A stretch of 64,000 nucleotides of DNA from Rhododendron vialii. Its lineage: Eukaryota > Streptophyta > Magnoliopsida > Ericales > Ericaceae. The notes under the pieces are model-generated. The model was given only the letters and a program-made list of their open reading frames with translations. It did no database searches and was not told the DNA's origin. A program made the position numbers and the translations under genes. The stretch is from assembly GCF_030253575.1 (NCBI RefSeq), contig NC_080568.1, positions 4,749,501-4,813,500 on the forward strand, in the 5' to 3' direction. Positions 1-10,845 of this stretch are shown here, piece by piece. Each line of letters starts with the position of its first letter. The first letter of the stretch is position 1.

Positions 1-194
1 AATTAATATATTCTAGAGGCTACTCTACCTATAGCCAATTGATTTAAGGTTGGAATCTTCTAAGAAATCTAACATGCGTAATTAATCTTGTCTACCCACC
101 CGGAAGTCTTTTCAATGATAGATTTCGTTCAAAATTTCTACCTGTGAAAGAACTACTCTTCCTGATAAGAGTCTTTTTTAAAAATCTGATACTT

Positions 195-335
195 TGTTTG
201 ATTTGTGTTTTGAAATTTTTTTTGAAAAATAGTATGGTAATAAGTGGAGAGAGATAAAGAGAGAAATATTGAAAATAGGGAGAATCTAGGAGGTACTTTT
301 GAAAAATTATTTTTGAAAATAGAAGAGAACAAGGC
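195..335 (+). repeat. dispersed repeat, partner of 5115-5262 (opposite strand)
   Basis: This stretch matches the reverse complement of 5115-5262 at most positions, including shared blocks such as GTGGAGAGAGATAAAGAGAG and AATCTAGGAGG. The partner lies inside the Mutator-like element at 1491-6419; this copy lies outside it. The long minus-strand reading frame over this region has no recognisable domain and is probably chance. The origin of the repeat (captured gene leader or part of a retroelement) is unknown. Confidence 0.6.
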
Positions 336-654
336 ATCATCTCAGTGTTTGTTGAGATAAACAGTCCAAATAGAACTGCAGAGGTTTCTCTGAAACTAGA
401 CTGCATGATGCCAGATCCTTTTATTTTAAACAATCCTAATATATTGACGGTTATAGGTGCTAATGTGGTTCTATAACAATTATTGTTCATTGGTTTTTTT
501 TTTTTCCAAAAAATAAAAAAAAGAAAGATAGGGAGAGGCGATTGGTGTAGCTTTTTCCATGGGAATGGCAGTTCCCACCCACCATAAAATGTTTAGCTGT
601 GGCTATAATTCCAAATTAAAGTCATTACCATAAGGTATTCTTGCGAATTAATCA

Positions 655-832
655 CTAGCTGGAGCAAGATAGCTCGTCACCATAATCCCACTAAAGTGTG
701 AGTGGAATAAAAAGGCCCCTCTCACACAACATTTGGTTCAAGGACCCTATAACCTGCAAGCGGGATTCGAACACAAGACCGGGCGAGTAAGAACTTTCAC
801 CCACGCTCCTTGATTTGGCCATCTCGGCTACC
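655..832 (-). mobile_element. tRNA-derived SINE-like element
   Basis: Read on the minus strand, TAGCCGAGATGGCC (817-830) looks like a Pol III A box, and GTTCGAATCCC (near 762-772) is a near-perfect B box about 45 bases downstream. That is the arrangement of a tRNA-derived SINE head. Sequence after the B box does not fold as a tRNA, so this is not a tRNA gene. The 3' end and target duplication were not resolved. Confidence 0.6.
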
Positions 833-1100
833 ATGCACCGTGGAATCCAATGAAACCACCATAAACGTACATGGCATGAAAATAGGACTCATTATTTTAA
901 TAACTAGGATTTTTCGACAATTTATATGCACATTGAGCGTCTTTAAAAAAAAAAAAAATCAATATCACCGTCGACCAGTGAAAGTTCATTTAATGTTGGA
1001 GCAAACATGAACTACAATTTCTTGCAAGAGTATCCATTATTCAACATGGAACTCCAAATACACGAGTATGTAGCTGATCCGGGGTTTTTTTTTCGAAATT

Positions 1101-1489
1101 AAATTATACACACCGGTGGTGTAAATATTGTTTTCCTTTCAAATCAAATACTCCCTCCGTTCCAAATTAATAGTCCGGTTCGGTCTCCAATGCAACTTTT
1201 AAATTGTTAATATCTTTCAATCTACAATTTCTTTAAAGATTTTAAAAATTTTGTATAATAGAACTAATTAAGATATATCATATGAGATCCATATTGCGCA
1301 TAAAATTCATTATAGATTGAAAGATATTAACAATTTAAAAAATGCATTAAAGACCGAACCGGACTATTAATTTAGAACGGAGGGAGTAGATTGTACCATG
1401 TCGTCAAATTCTACTAATTGGGACTACTGTTTTGACAATCTAATTGATTTTGAGAAAAAGAATATTTATACCGCCGGTGTATATAAATT
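1101..1489. mobile_element. MITE with ACACCGG-type inverted repeats, split by a nested Stowaway
   Basis: The left end (1101-1130) and right end (1461-1489) are inverted repeats around CACCGGYGGTRTAAATATT. Removing the nested Stowaway at 1151-1386 leaves an element of roughly 150 bases. A related terminus, unpaired, is seen near 59888-59915. Its right end abuts the Mutator-like element that begins at 1491. Confidence 0.65.
1151..1386. mobile_element. Stowaway-like MITE with long inverted repeats
   Basis: It begins CTCCCTCCGTTCC, ends with the inverse, and is flanked by TA on both sides (1149-1150, 1387-1388), the classic Stowaway/Tc1-mariner target duplication. The terminal 38 bases and an inner block near 1205-1230 / 1312-1340 pair almost perfectly, so the whole 236 bases can form one hairpin. 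It is nested in the MITE at 1101-1489. Confidence 0.85.
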
Positions 1490-2162
1490 AGGGTTATTTT
1501 CAATGGCACTCCTTCAACTATCACATTTGTCAACATGACCCCCTTATATTTAAAACTCATTAAACACCCCCCACCCCCCCCCCCCCCCCCCCCCCCACCC
1601 CCCCCCAACATCAAAACTCATCGACCACACCCCTTTTGTCCAATTCTGTAACGCCCCCAATTTTTGGGTACGTTAAATGAGGCATTTATTATATAATAAA
1701 GAGAGTCTGGCTCATTATTACATCATAAATACATCATAAGGAAAAGGTACATTTATTCAACAAAGAAGGAAACTAGGGTTCCTAATACTACTTTGCTTGC
1801 TCTTCCATCCTAGCAAGCTCCTCTGCTCCAAAAGCTTCCACGGTGTACATCTTATCCTGTTCATCTAAGAAATCTGACACATTATACCGGCGTCGCCACC
1901 CATATAATATGTCAGGGTCACCAAAAAGGCAACACCGTGAGCTACAACGATCAATAGAGTAAACCCTTCCCACTAACTCATAACTTACAAACAGTAAATC
2001 ATATACGACGAATAGTAACAATCACACATCCACATTCACTATTCAAATATCGTTGGTGTCCATGTTTTTTTTTTCTGTGTTTCTCCTACGCAACTCATCG
2101 TAGACCGTGTCTCCATTTTCACTTTTCATCACCAAATCAACATTTTCAAAAATCCGTTTTTA

Positions 2163-2343
2163 ACACACCCAACCTCGGTTCCGCCGTTCCGGGTTCCCGA
2201 GTATCCTCACAATGGTTCCGCCGTCCCGGGTTCCCATTGGCTCCTCTCCGCGGATAACGAAGCCACACACCCAACCTCGGTTCCGCCGTTCCGGGTTCCC
2301 GAGTATCCTCACAATGGTTCCGCCGTCCCGGGTTCCCATTGGC
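2163..2343 (+). repeat. 79-bp perfect duplication (102-bp period) with internal GC-rich repeats
   Basis: Bases 2163-2241 and 2265-2343 are identical over 79 bases. Each copy itself holds two versions of GGTTCCGCCGTYCCGGGTTC, giving four copies in all. It lies inside the solo-LTR-like element and is much more GC-rich than its surroundings. Reading frames across it on both strands are repeat-driven and not considered genes. Confidence 0.9.
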
Positions 2344-3870
2344 ACACATTCACACACACACATCTCACATAATGCCATCAAAATCGGTCATTATGTAGTT
2401 TCACAAATATTTCCTCCTTCGAAACACATTTTTCTTGTTAACCACACCCTAGGTGTCATGTTTCTATTTTCTCGATTTTCGTGTCTCGTTCTCATGCATA
2501 GACTCCGCGGTAGGACCTTTCACATACGCAACCATAAATCATTCATTGTAATCTAACAAGATCATCCAATTCTATATTGCTAAGCATGCTCGAAAAGATC
2601 AAAATATGAATACTTCAATTCAAGCGTTAAAATCTTATCTTTCGAAAATCGTTATATCTTACTTTTTGAGAAATTCAATACAACATATGTTTATTCAAGA
2701 CAAAGTCATTTATCCAACATGTTCATACCTCCATTAGTGAGATAAACTTATCGACAATCATGCATTTTAAACGATAAGCTTATTTACTTGAAACCAAACA
2801 ATAGATAATCTTATCTACGATATTGATACTTTGAATCAAGAACATGCTACTTTCTAACGTAGATTCTATACTATACGTAGAGTTATTGGACTAGGGTTCT
2901 ACGTATACTTAGGGAAGTGAGCAGAGAAAATCTACATGATCGTAATGTCATTTCAAAATTTTGTAAAACGAGCTTGCTATTTATTCCTAATACTTTAACT
3001 TGCCTTATCATAAGCAAAATAACTAAAGTTATACTAGGGAAAATGAGTAGAGATTTATCTACCTTGATCCGAAACTTAGTCGGGGCCGAATAAGCTAGTT
3101 GGAAGATTTTCTACGGGCGGTGAACTTGCAAATCTGGACCGAACTTTGGATGGCAGTAACTCGGTCAATATTTGGCCGAATACGATCGTTCTTGGGTCGA
3201 AGTTGAAGCTCTCGAAGTGCTCTACGACTTTCGTGAAGGAAGTTGATCCTAGAAACTACTTTAGGTAGGAGAAAAATGGTGATAAAGGCAGAGACAGTAT
3301 GCTGTCAGGAAATGGAAATCCGAGATTTTTTACTGAACTTCGGATGCCAATATCTTTGTCATTTCTTCACCGATTGGGATGGTTCTTGGGTCTAACTTGA
3401 AGGTTTCGAAGTGCTCTACAACTTTCTCGAAGGGAGTTGGTTCTAAAAACTACTTTAAGCAGGAGAAAAATAGAGATTCGTGGAGGGCAGTAAGCTGCCT
3501 GGAAAAACAGAAATGGTTTCTAGAGAGAAGTGAGAGCAAGAAGTGAAGGTGTGAGTTGAAATGCTTGGAATGACTTGCTATTTATAGGCAAAACTTGAGC
3601 TCCTCCTCCCTCCTCTATGGCCGGCCCCCCCCTTCTCTCCTTTCTCCCATGGATTTGCTCCATTGTCATGTCCAATCAAGCTTGAAAGCATGCCAAGTCT
3701 TCCATGACTTGTCACTTCCATTTGTAGGCCAAATCTTAGGTCATCATGAAGGGTTTTGGACTTGTCAAGTCTATGGGGAGGTTGCTTGCAAGAAAGAATA
3801 TAATCATGGGCTAGCTTTGTACTTTGGAAGACTAGAATGGGTTGGCATGTAGTCAAAAAATAGGCTTAAG

Positions 3871-3880
3871 GCTATAAATG
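3871..3880 (+). promoter_or_regulatory. TATA-like box inside the LTR-like element
   Basis: GCTATAAATG sits about two thirds through the 1647-4829 element, ahead of a TC-rich tract. This is where a U3/R promoter would be expected in a long LTR. Motif only; no transcript evidence. Confidence 0.4.
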
Positions 3881-3941
3881 TTGCTTGTGTAAGTAATCAA
3901 TACTCATGCACACACTCCACCCCACTCTCTCCATCCGGCCT

Positions 3942-3948
<7 letters not shown>

Positions 3949-4014
<66 letters not shown>
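3949..4014 (+). repeat. (TC)n microsatellite
   Basis: About 33 uninterrupted TC units, within the solo-LTR-like element and just after its TATA-like box. Confidence 0.95.
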
Positions 4015-4017
<3 letters not shown>

Positions 4018-5114
4018 TGTATCTATATACATCCAAGAAAATCTAGGAAAGTAAGTCTAGGATTTTAAGACTAGAACATAGGTGTGCATGCATGCATGGC
4101 TAGTCTTGCTTCTTTTGGAAGTAAAATGATGGGATTCTTTGTATGACTTGTCTTGTCATGCATATTGGCAAGTCAAAGGTCTATTAACCAAGGGATAGAA
4201 ATTCCCCTAACAATTATGGACCAAGGGGTAAAGAAATATTGGTGATAATTTGATATGACTAGTCATGGGAATCTATTGTCCAAGGGATAATATTTTTCCT
4301 AACATTTATGGACCAAAGGTTAAAGTTTTCCCTTGCCTTTATTATCCAATAGGTAGGGGAAGTAATGATGCTAGGTAAAGTGAAATGACTAAACATAGGA
4401 ATAAAATGATTACTCCTACAGTCTAATGGTTTAATAGGGTTCGGAGGGTTTCATAAGGCTCAAAGACGGTCAAAAAGGTCCATCTAGGGTTAGGAAATTG
4501 TAACTAGATTGAAACGGTAATTAGGGTTTTCTAATGAATTGGTTGGAAACTAATTCTACTTGCCAAGTAGGATTTCTAGCCAAGAAATATAATTTAAAGA
4601 TTTTATTTTAACTCACTAGAAAAAAAAATACGAGTGCTTCTACAAGCATACTTGTCTTTAGAAAATGACTAGATTGCTCGGCGTGAAAGATATAATTTTA
4701 TAAGTTTTAAATCTAATTATGACGGATTATAAAAATTAAAAAGAAATTTTTAGTAGCAAATCCAAGTAATTAAGATAAAATTTAAATATTTAACGAAATT
4801 TTTATTTACCAAAAATCAGGGTCGTTACAAATTCTGTGAAGAAATGTTAACATTCTAGACAGAAAAGAGATAATTTGGACGGAAAAAAATTAACCCTAAA
4901 ATGCCCTCCAAAAGCCGTCTTCTCTCTTATCGCTACTACTCAATCTCTTTCTCCTCTCCCTCATATACAAACCCTCCCCAATTGTGATTCTTCTTTTTTT
5001 TCCCCTAATCCGAAACAAACTGTGATTCCCAAACCCAAAAATTTTAAAAATCAGCTTTTTTACCCATTTCCCATCTCCTCTCTTTTCCTCCCCACTCATC
5101 CCATCTCCTCTCTT

Positions 5115-5262
5115 TGCTATTTAAAAAGGATTTTTCAAAAAATTCCTCCTAGATTCCTCCTCCTTCCAACATTTCTCTCTTTATCTCTCTCCACTTATTA
5201 CCTCTACTATTTTTCAAAAAACTTTTCAAAACACAAATCAAACACAGCACAAATTTCTCCTT
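5115..5262 (-). repeat. dispersed repeat, partner of 195-335
   Basis: The reverse complement of this stretch aligns to 195-335 with few gaps. It lies in the unique interior of the Mutator-like element, in a C/T-rich region whose plus-strand reading frame (4875-5330) is low-complexity and shows no domain. Confidence 0.6.
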
Positions 5263-5534
5263 CTCCTTTTCATACTACAATCTCCTTCTCCCAACTCCCT
5301 CCACCTTCCTCAAGACCTCCTCCGCCCTAGCCTCCTTCGCCATCCCTTTGAACCTCAACCCACCGTGACTCACCCCATAAAATGCCGTCACGCACCTCGA
5401 GTTGGCTCAGATTCCAACTTGTCCCAACCAAGCATCCCAAAAAGAAACCTCCACACAAACTGCCAAGTTACACAAAGCCAACAAAACCCAACCCATCATA
5501 TGACATATGACCTGACCTCACCATACCTAGTAAA

Positions 5535-5841
5535 CACTGCCGGCTCTGAGCTAAGCCGAGTAAGGCAGCGGCCTTAAGCCCCCGAAATTTGGCGAAAAAT
5601 TGGGGCCCCTATACCTAGGTACGTATTATATATACTTAATGAGTGGCTTCCAGATACCAGAGGAGATAGCCAGCCAAGTGGTAAGTTTAAGTCTTGGTAT
5701 CCAACAGATTCAAGGTCCAATTCTCAGCCCAAGCAACTTTCAGCCTTTTTCCCCCTTCTTTTGTTTTCCTTTTTTAAAGAAAAATAGGCTCCCTGTTTTA
5801 CAAGTTCGACTTAGGCCCCAAGAATTTCAAGGCCGGCCCTG
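5535..5841. mobile_element. small non-autonomous hAT with tRNA-like core
   Basis: The ends are CACTGCCGGC and GGCCGGCCCTG (inverted), flanked by a perfect 8-bp duplication CTAGTAAA (5527-5534, 5842-5849), the hAT signature. Inside, 5665-5726 resembles a tRNA-type Pol III promoter: an A-box-like CCAAGTGGTAAG and a weak B-box-like GGTCCAATTCT. The element at 17882-18309 has the same ends and the same kind of core. It has no coding capacity. Confidence 0.8.
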
Positions 5842-6428
5842 CTAGTAAAGTTTGAACCGACCTGAGTTGAGCAGCTTTACCCGATTGCTCAAACCGAGTG
5901 AGAGGTGGTACAAGGCCAGAGTTGAGTCATTCTGAGTTCACTCCGATTCGGATCGGAGGGCATGGAGAAGCGGCGACAATGAACACCTAATTTTAAGAGG
6001 CCACCGTGCCCCCAAACTCATTATTAGTGGTTCTAATGGAAATCAAGAAGTGGGATTTTGTGGGTTTTAGAGATAGAAAAATCTTGTGTGTCAAATGGGT
6101 TTTGGGAGACAAGGATAGGGGGAGGTGGGTTGGAGGCGATGAGAACAAGGCCATGGACATTGGGTTTTGAGTGGTGAAAGCTCAGGAAAGAGGAGGAGGT
6201 TGCGTAAAAAAAATTTTAAGTCCAAAACCTAACTTTAACAAGACAAAGGGTAACTTAGTCTTTCCCATCGTTTCCGTCCAAATTTTTAACGGAAGTGAGC
6301 AGAGGGGGTGGAGTTAATGGAAAATAAAAGTTAAGGGGGTGAGGTTGCTGAGTTTTAAACGTGATGAGGTCATGTTGACAAAACGTGATAGTTGAAGGGG
6401 GTGTCCTTGAAAATAAACCTATAATTTA

Positions 6429-6754
6429 AGGGCGCCGCTATTCGCAGCCCTTTATTTTCTCCCGTAGCCCATAATATTTCGGTAAATGGTTGTTGAAAAT
6501 CATAAATAACATTTCGGTAAATTGCTGTTGAAAACAAGATTATATTTCGGTAACTACATGTCGAAAATATGTTCAACTTTCGGTAAACAACTGCCGAACA
6601 TGCATTTTCGGTAAACATCTGTTGAAAAAAATATTATATTTCGGTAATTGGATGCTGAAAATATATCTCAATTTCGATAACTAACTGTCGAGTATAATTG
6701 AAAATTTTTAACGGGCTATGGGAGTAAATAGAGGGCTGCAAATAGCAGTGCCCT
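6429..6754. mobile_element. MITE built of TTTCGGTAA tandem repeats
   Basis: The termini are inverted repeats (AGGGCGCCGCTATTCGCAG at left, its near-inverse at right). Both flanks read AATTTA (6423-6428, 6755-6760), a possible 6-bp target duplication. The interior is about seven degenerate units of 30-36 bases, each of form TTTCGGTAA..TG.YGAAAA, itself a small inverted repeat. Superfamily unassigned. Confidence 0.65.
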
Positions 6755-7080
6755 AATTTAATCTCTTTCTTTTCAATGGTTTTTTTCGTGCATGCTCTGG
6801 TTATTTACATTATTACCCTGATGGAAGCTCACTCTTGCTCCTGTCAATTTGGAACCAGGGTTTTAGTTTCTTGCCAATCAATAGCTTTAATAAACCTTTC
6901 TGATCAGAAGTAGCAGTAGGGTCCTTATTTTCCCATGAAAGTTCTGGTTGTGATGATAAGCTCCTTCCCATCAGTTCGATCTCCATCAAATCAAATATCC
7001 GATTAGCTTATTGTCGCGTCCACACAACTTTTTCCTTTGCCCATATGATAGTACTATAATATCATGAACCTTGCTACTGA

Positions 7081-7432
7081 CACGACAAAATTGTGCACAG
7101 ATTGTATTGTGGGGTCCATTACGGGCTCCGTATAAATAATTTGAGCCGTTCATTATGTTAAAACATTTTTTCGAGGGCTTCCGCAAAAAATCAGCTCAAT
7201 CAAATACTTATAAATACTTGATCTAATCGTCTAATTTTTCTTTCAGGTTTTTGGATCATGAAAAGTTAGACGATTCAATCAATTATTCATAGGTATCAAA
7301 TTGAGGTGATTTTTCGCAAGAGCCCTTGGAAAAATGTTTTAAACATAATTAACGGCTTTAATCATTTGTATGAGACCTTTTATGGGCCCCACAATGCAAC
7401 ATGTACACGATCTGTACACAATTTTGTGTTTC
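7081..7432. mobile_element. foldback MITE
   Basis: The left arm (7081-7235) and right arm (7255-7432) are inverted along nearly their whole length, for example ACAAAATTGTGCACAGAT against ATCTGTACACAATTTTGTG, and both arms carry a block like TCAATTTGATACC. No coding content. Target duplication not clear. Confidence 0.7.
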
Positions 7433-7559
7433 CACAGACTTTCTGCTATATTATATCGATGCATGAGAAAGTCTATTAACGCAACCATTTGTATAACGTG
7501 CGTACAACTATTCTATTATCGGTGAGTAAATGATTTGCAATTTTTTTTAATTCATTCAT

Positions 7560-7790
7560 TGACGAAATAATGACACATGAGCATATTGTATAAATGATTA
7601 TATTAGTAGATTTTATTGGACATCGATAGTTTTATCCGTAAATTAGCAATTCAAACTGTTCATTTGGTTTATAATACCGATGGTCAAAGACAGTTTAACT
7701 TGGCAGGATCAGATTGTCCATTTTATAAACTAAAATTCAACTTTTGATAAATCTATCGATGTCTAATAAGCTGATTTTTTTTGCGCGAAT
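7560..7790. repeat. degenerate inverted-repeat element
   Basis: TGGACATCGATAG (about 7618-7630) and CTATCGATGTCTAA (about 7757-7770) are inverted. The sequence between them resembles the middle of the MITEs at 44404-44810 and 49488-49909. Probably an old relative of that family; ends not defined. Confidence 0.45.
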
Positions 7791-8566
7791 ATAATGCATC
7801 CTATTCATGGATTTCAATCCCCATGTACGTGTACATGCATAACCAGCCTTCCAGCTTTAGTATCTATCTTTAAGACTTTAACCCCAATCCAAAAGTCAAA
7901 TCTCTCCCTCTTTTTGCGCATACACACACACAAAAACAAACAAAAATAAAGTTGCTTTTTGTAACCTATTAAGAGGTCCAAAAATATGCAGGCAAACCCT
8001 AGGACCCAACACTGTGTGCTAACCCTATATTTACCCGACTTGGAAAAACACACACATATCAAAGTGTGATCTGCTCGCTCTTACCTTTAGGACTCCTCAG
8101 TGTATAAAGTGGGGACACACACGCGTGGGACACTGTCACTGTGTGGACGCTAAAAAGCTCTGTGGAAGTTGCTTATAAAAATCCTTTAATTTTTATAACT
8201 AGAGTGTTTAAATCAGTTTACGCACATTTTGATTAATTTTACCGTTGGTTCCATTGAGAACTGAAGAGGAGCAATGGGCAGTCCCCTCGAAGTAGCTGAT
8301 AAATTTGGAAGGTTTCGAATGTGAAATTTGTGGAGAACTAAACCAGTAAGTCTCAAACCTTGATCACCAAATCTATCCGTTAAACTTCTGTATTTTTTGA
8401 ACCGTTGTTGAACCTGATGGTGTTTTGTGATCCCAATGTACCACTATTTCTTAGGCAAAAAAAAAAACTGGAGTATTATTAACATAGGGGTAGTAATTCT
8501 TTAATTGTAAAGCCTTCGAAACCAGTGATCTTGAACAGTAGTAAATGGATTGCGGTTAATATAATA

Positions 8567-8837
8567 CTCCCTCCGTCTCTTATTTATAGTCCGGTATTTT
8601 ATTTTGGACTGTCCCTTAATAAATGTTTATTTTGTAAAGTTAGTGGGTAAAAGTTGATGAATTGTCTATTTTGTCCCTAAAAATAGATTCCATTTTAAAA
8701 TGTAAGTGAGTAAAAGTGTAATGATGATGGGTAAGTAGGGAAAGTGGAGGAAAAAGTTGATGTGAAATGTATAATGATGATATCTTTTTAATAAGTTGAA
8801 ATTACGAAACAGGACACTTAAAAAGGGACGGAGGGAG
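8567..8837. mobile_element. Stowaway MITE related to the mariner at 19.5 kb (copy 1)
   Basis: 271 bases from CTCCCTCCGTCTC to GACGGAGGGAG, flanked by TA. It is the same family and same length as 59306-59576. Its reverse complement begins and ends like the mariner-like element at 19484-22260, for example TTTTACCCACTAACTTTACA near one end and ATCATCATTA near the other. It looks like an internally deleted relative of that element. Confidence 0.85.
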
Positions 8838-9173
8838 TACGGTAGTACTCTCCCTGTTCCATATTGTTAATTAGTTCTTTAGTTCCAATATTTTAAGGAG
8901 AGTTGTAATGACTATACCTATGTTCAATTATTTTTTTTTGGCTACACTTATATTCAAATTTTATGACGTCATATCCGTTTTTCCCCTTTTATTTTACCTG
9001 CTTTGCACTTGTTATTCAGTTATGAGGGATAATTTTGGAAGATCGATCATATTTCTACTTCCACTTTTAGACAAGGAAATATTTTGGAACATCCTAAAAT
9101 TGAATAATGGACTATCAGAGTAACACTATTCAATGTACATGATAATAGTTACGATCCGCTTACAAGTGACTTA

Positions 9174-9620
9174 GGTCCGTTTGATTAGCGAGATAATGGT
9201 AAAAAAATGCAAGAAAGAGATTTTTTTGTGTGTGTGTGTGTGTGTGTTTACTTACTAAGAATATCCTAGAAAGTGGTAGAAAGTAAATTTTCCTATACAA
9301 CTCCCTAAAACATGAGAGACCGTTTTACTTTTTCTCACAAAATGTACAGAAAATTTTATTTTCTTGAGAAAATCAACAACAATTACTCCATCTTTTTTTT
9401 TATCCTCTTCCCTCCACATTTGTTCTTCTAATTTTAGTAATTTTATTCCCTCTGAACAAGGATATCTTATTTTTTCTACTATTTTCTTGCAAAACTTCCA
9501 TTCTAATCAAACAGATGTGAGAAAAAAAATAAGTTTTTCTTTTCTTTTCTTTTCTTTCACACCATTTTTTGTTATTTTCACTTTTCATATTATTTTTCTC
9601 GCTAATCAAACAGAAGGCTA
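9174..9620. mobile_element. MITE with GTTTGATTAGCGAGA ends
   Basis: CCGTTTGATTAGCGAGA at the left (9178-9194) and TCTCGCTAATCAAACAG at the right (9597-9613) are inverted. A (GT)n run lies at 9228-9247. The reading frames through it on both strands are low-complexity T/A-rich and not credible genes. Confidence 0.6.
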
Positions 9621-9741
9621 AGTTTTTCCTAGCTATTTCTAATTGGACTGCGTAAGAAAAACTTAAAAGTTCAACAACCATATGAACATTTGATATTGGC
9701 TTAATTGCAAAAACACCCCCTAATACTCTCCCCATGTAATA

Positions 9742-10216
9742 CTCTCTCCGTTCCAATTTAACAGTCATTTTTAGAGTTCGTGTCATTTTTCAATTGATTA
9801 ATTATATCTTTTAAGTTTTATGTGATTTTGAAAATATTGTATTATAGAACTAATCGGGATTTATCAAACAAATCTATATTGGATATAAAATTTATTAATA
9901 ATTTAAAAATAAAAATAATTATTTATATTCAATTAAAATAGAACGAAAGATTATTAAATTGGAATGGTTTGGGTGGGCCGGCCTAGGCTTGGGTTGGATT
10001 TGGGTGTTTGGGCTTTATTTTTTATTTTGGGTGTTGGGTTTAACTGTAATGTCTTATCTTGTTGTGAACCCTGGTAGACCCTTGGGTGGTTTGGACTATG
10101 CCCTTGTGATGTACAGTATTTTTCAATTTTTTGTTGGATCTCTTTCTCCTTTCCCCCTTTTTTTTTAATAAAATTTTATCTTTTATCCAATAAAAAAAAA
10201 AATTGGAACGGAGGGG
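9742..10216. mobile_element. Stowaway-like MITE interrupted by a LINE tail
   Basis: The left end CTCTCTCCGTTCCAATTT and right end AATTGGAACGGAGGGG are inverted, with TA on both sides (9740-9741, 10217-10218). The element is split by the LINE fragment at 9965-10199; without it the length is about 230 bases, in line with the other Stowaways here. Confidence 0.75.
9965..10199 (+). mobile_element. 5'-truncated LINE 3' end
   Basis: A G/T-rich stretch passes into TTTAATAAAATTTTATC and ends in a run of A, like the 3' end of plant L1-type LINEs. It is bounded by a perfect 9-bp duplication AAATTGGAA (9956-9964, 10200-10208), as produced by target-primed reverse transcription. The plus-strand frame at 9959-10168 is noncoding tail and is rejected as a gene. 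Confidence 0.7.
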
Positions 10217-10631
10217 TAGCTTCGTTCATGTTCTTGCACAATTGTGGGCTAGAAGACCTAAGACAATGGATACGAAAGATCTTTGGATGAGACCAGTATC
10301 TTATGATTGTCGGCCTCGGACACTTTCTTGAAACAATAAAAATAAACACCAAAACCCGGTAGATTATTGTCAGATAAGGAATACCAAAAAAGGTGGCTCT
10401 CACATGTTTCTACCATTTTCTAAGTTCTTCCTTTGAAATTAAACATCTTTCTCAAATGTCCAACCTTTTTCAGAATGTAGAAAAGGGCAATGCAGATGTT
10501 GAGAGAGAGAGAGAAGAAGAAAATGCATGGATAGAGAATGCACATGCCCATTGCCCACAAGTTGGACATGCATGGGATGGGGTTCCCAAAAATTCTAATT
10601 GCAAGGAAAATTTGAAGGAAATCACGTAAGG

Positions 10632-10845
10632 AAAAACGCGTTTGAATTCATTTCGGATTTCACAAAAATTTAAAAAAATATCTATAAATTTTTGAATATT
10701 TTTTTATGGGGTTTTGTAAAAAAATCAGCTCCAACGGATATCGGTAAGTATTACTTGTGGATTTGTAAGGGCAAAATTTATGGATATTTTTTAAAATTTT
10801 TGTGGGATTCGTAATGGACCCAAATGCGTTTTTTCTTGGGTGGTT
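10632..10845. mobile_element. MITE with AAAAACGCRTTTG ends
   Basis: AAAAACGCGTTTGAATTCATT at the left and its near-inverse ending at 10840 pair over about 60 bases, including a shared AAAAATTTWAAAAAATAT block. No coding capacity. Target duplication not resolved. Confidence 0.6.

Larger units (their letters stand above)
1647..4829 (+). mobile_element. long solo-LTR-like element (TG..CA, 5-bp duplication)
   Basis: It starts TGTAACGCCCC and ends GGGTCGTTACA, flanked by a perfect 5-bp duplication AATTC (1642-1646 and 4830-4834). TG..CA ends and a 5-bp duplication are LTR-retrotransposon hallmarks. No second LTR, gag or pol was found, so the simplest reading is a single 3.18-kb LTR left by recombination; a non-autonomous derivative is the alternative. 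A TATA-like GCTATAAATG lies at 3871-3880, followed by a long TC microsatellite. It shares ends and an internal block with the element at 32196-34699. Confidence 0.72.
1491..6419. mobile_element. Mutator-like (MULE-type) element with long TIRs, containing nested elements
   Basis: The left end (from 1491) and right end (to 6419) are inverted repeats of at least 80 bases, more loosely about 300. They share blocks such as CTTCAACTATCAC, TTGTCAACATGACC and TTTAAAACTCA. Flanks TATAAATTA (1482-1490) and TATAATTTA (6420-6428) match at 8 of 9, as expected for a 9-bp MULE duplication. Inside are a solo-LTR-like element (1647-4829) and a small hAT (5535-5841); without them about 1.4 kb remains. No transposase is visible, so it is non-autonomous. 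A C-rich run of 20+ sits near 1567-1605. The CT-rich stretch from 4900 could be a captured gene leader, but this is unproven. Confidence 0.7.

Noticed and set aside
762-830. Possible tRNA gene on the minus strand
   Set aside because: A and B boxes are present but the acceptor and anticodon stems do not form; better explained as a SINE head.
2163-2343. Possible CRISPR-like array
   Set aside because: Only two long copies, no spacer regularity, and a plant nuclear context.
2146-2556. Frames on both strands over the GC-rich duplication
   Set aside because: Open only because of the repeat; the peptides are repeats of one unit.
1647-4829. Complete LTR retrotransposon
   Set aside because: No terminal direct repeat, primer-binding site plus polypurine pair, or gag/pol frame was found.
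4875-5330. 151-residue plus-strand frame
   Set aside because: Ser/Pro/Phe-rich translation of CT-rich DNA inside a transposon; no domain, no splice partner.
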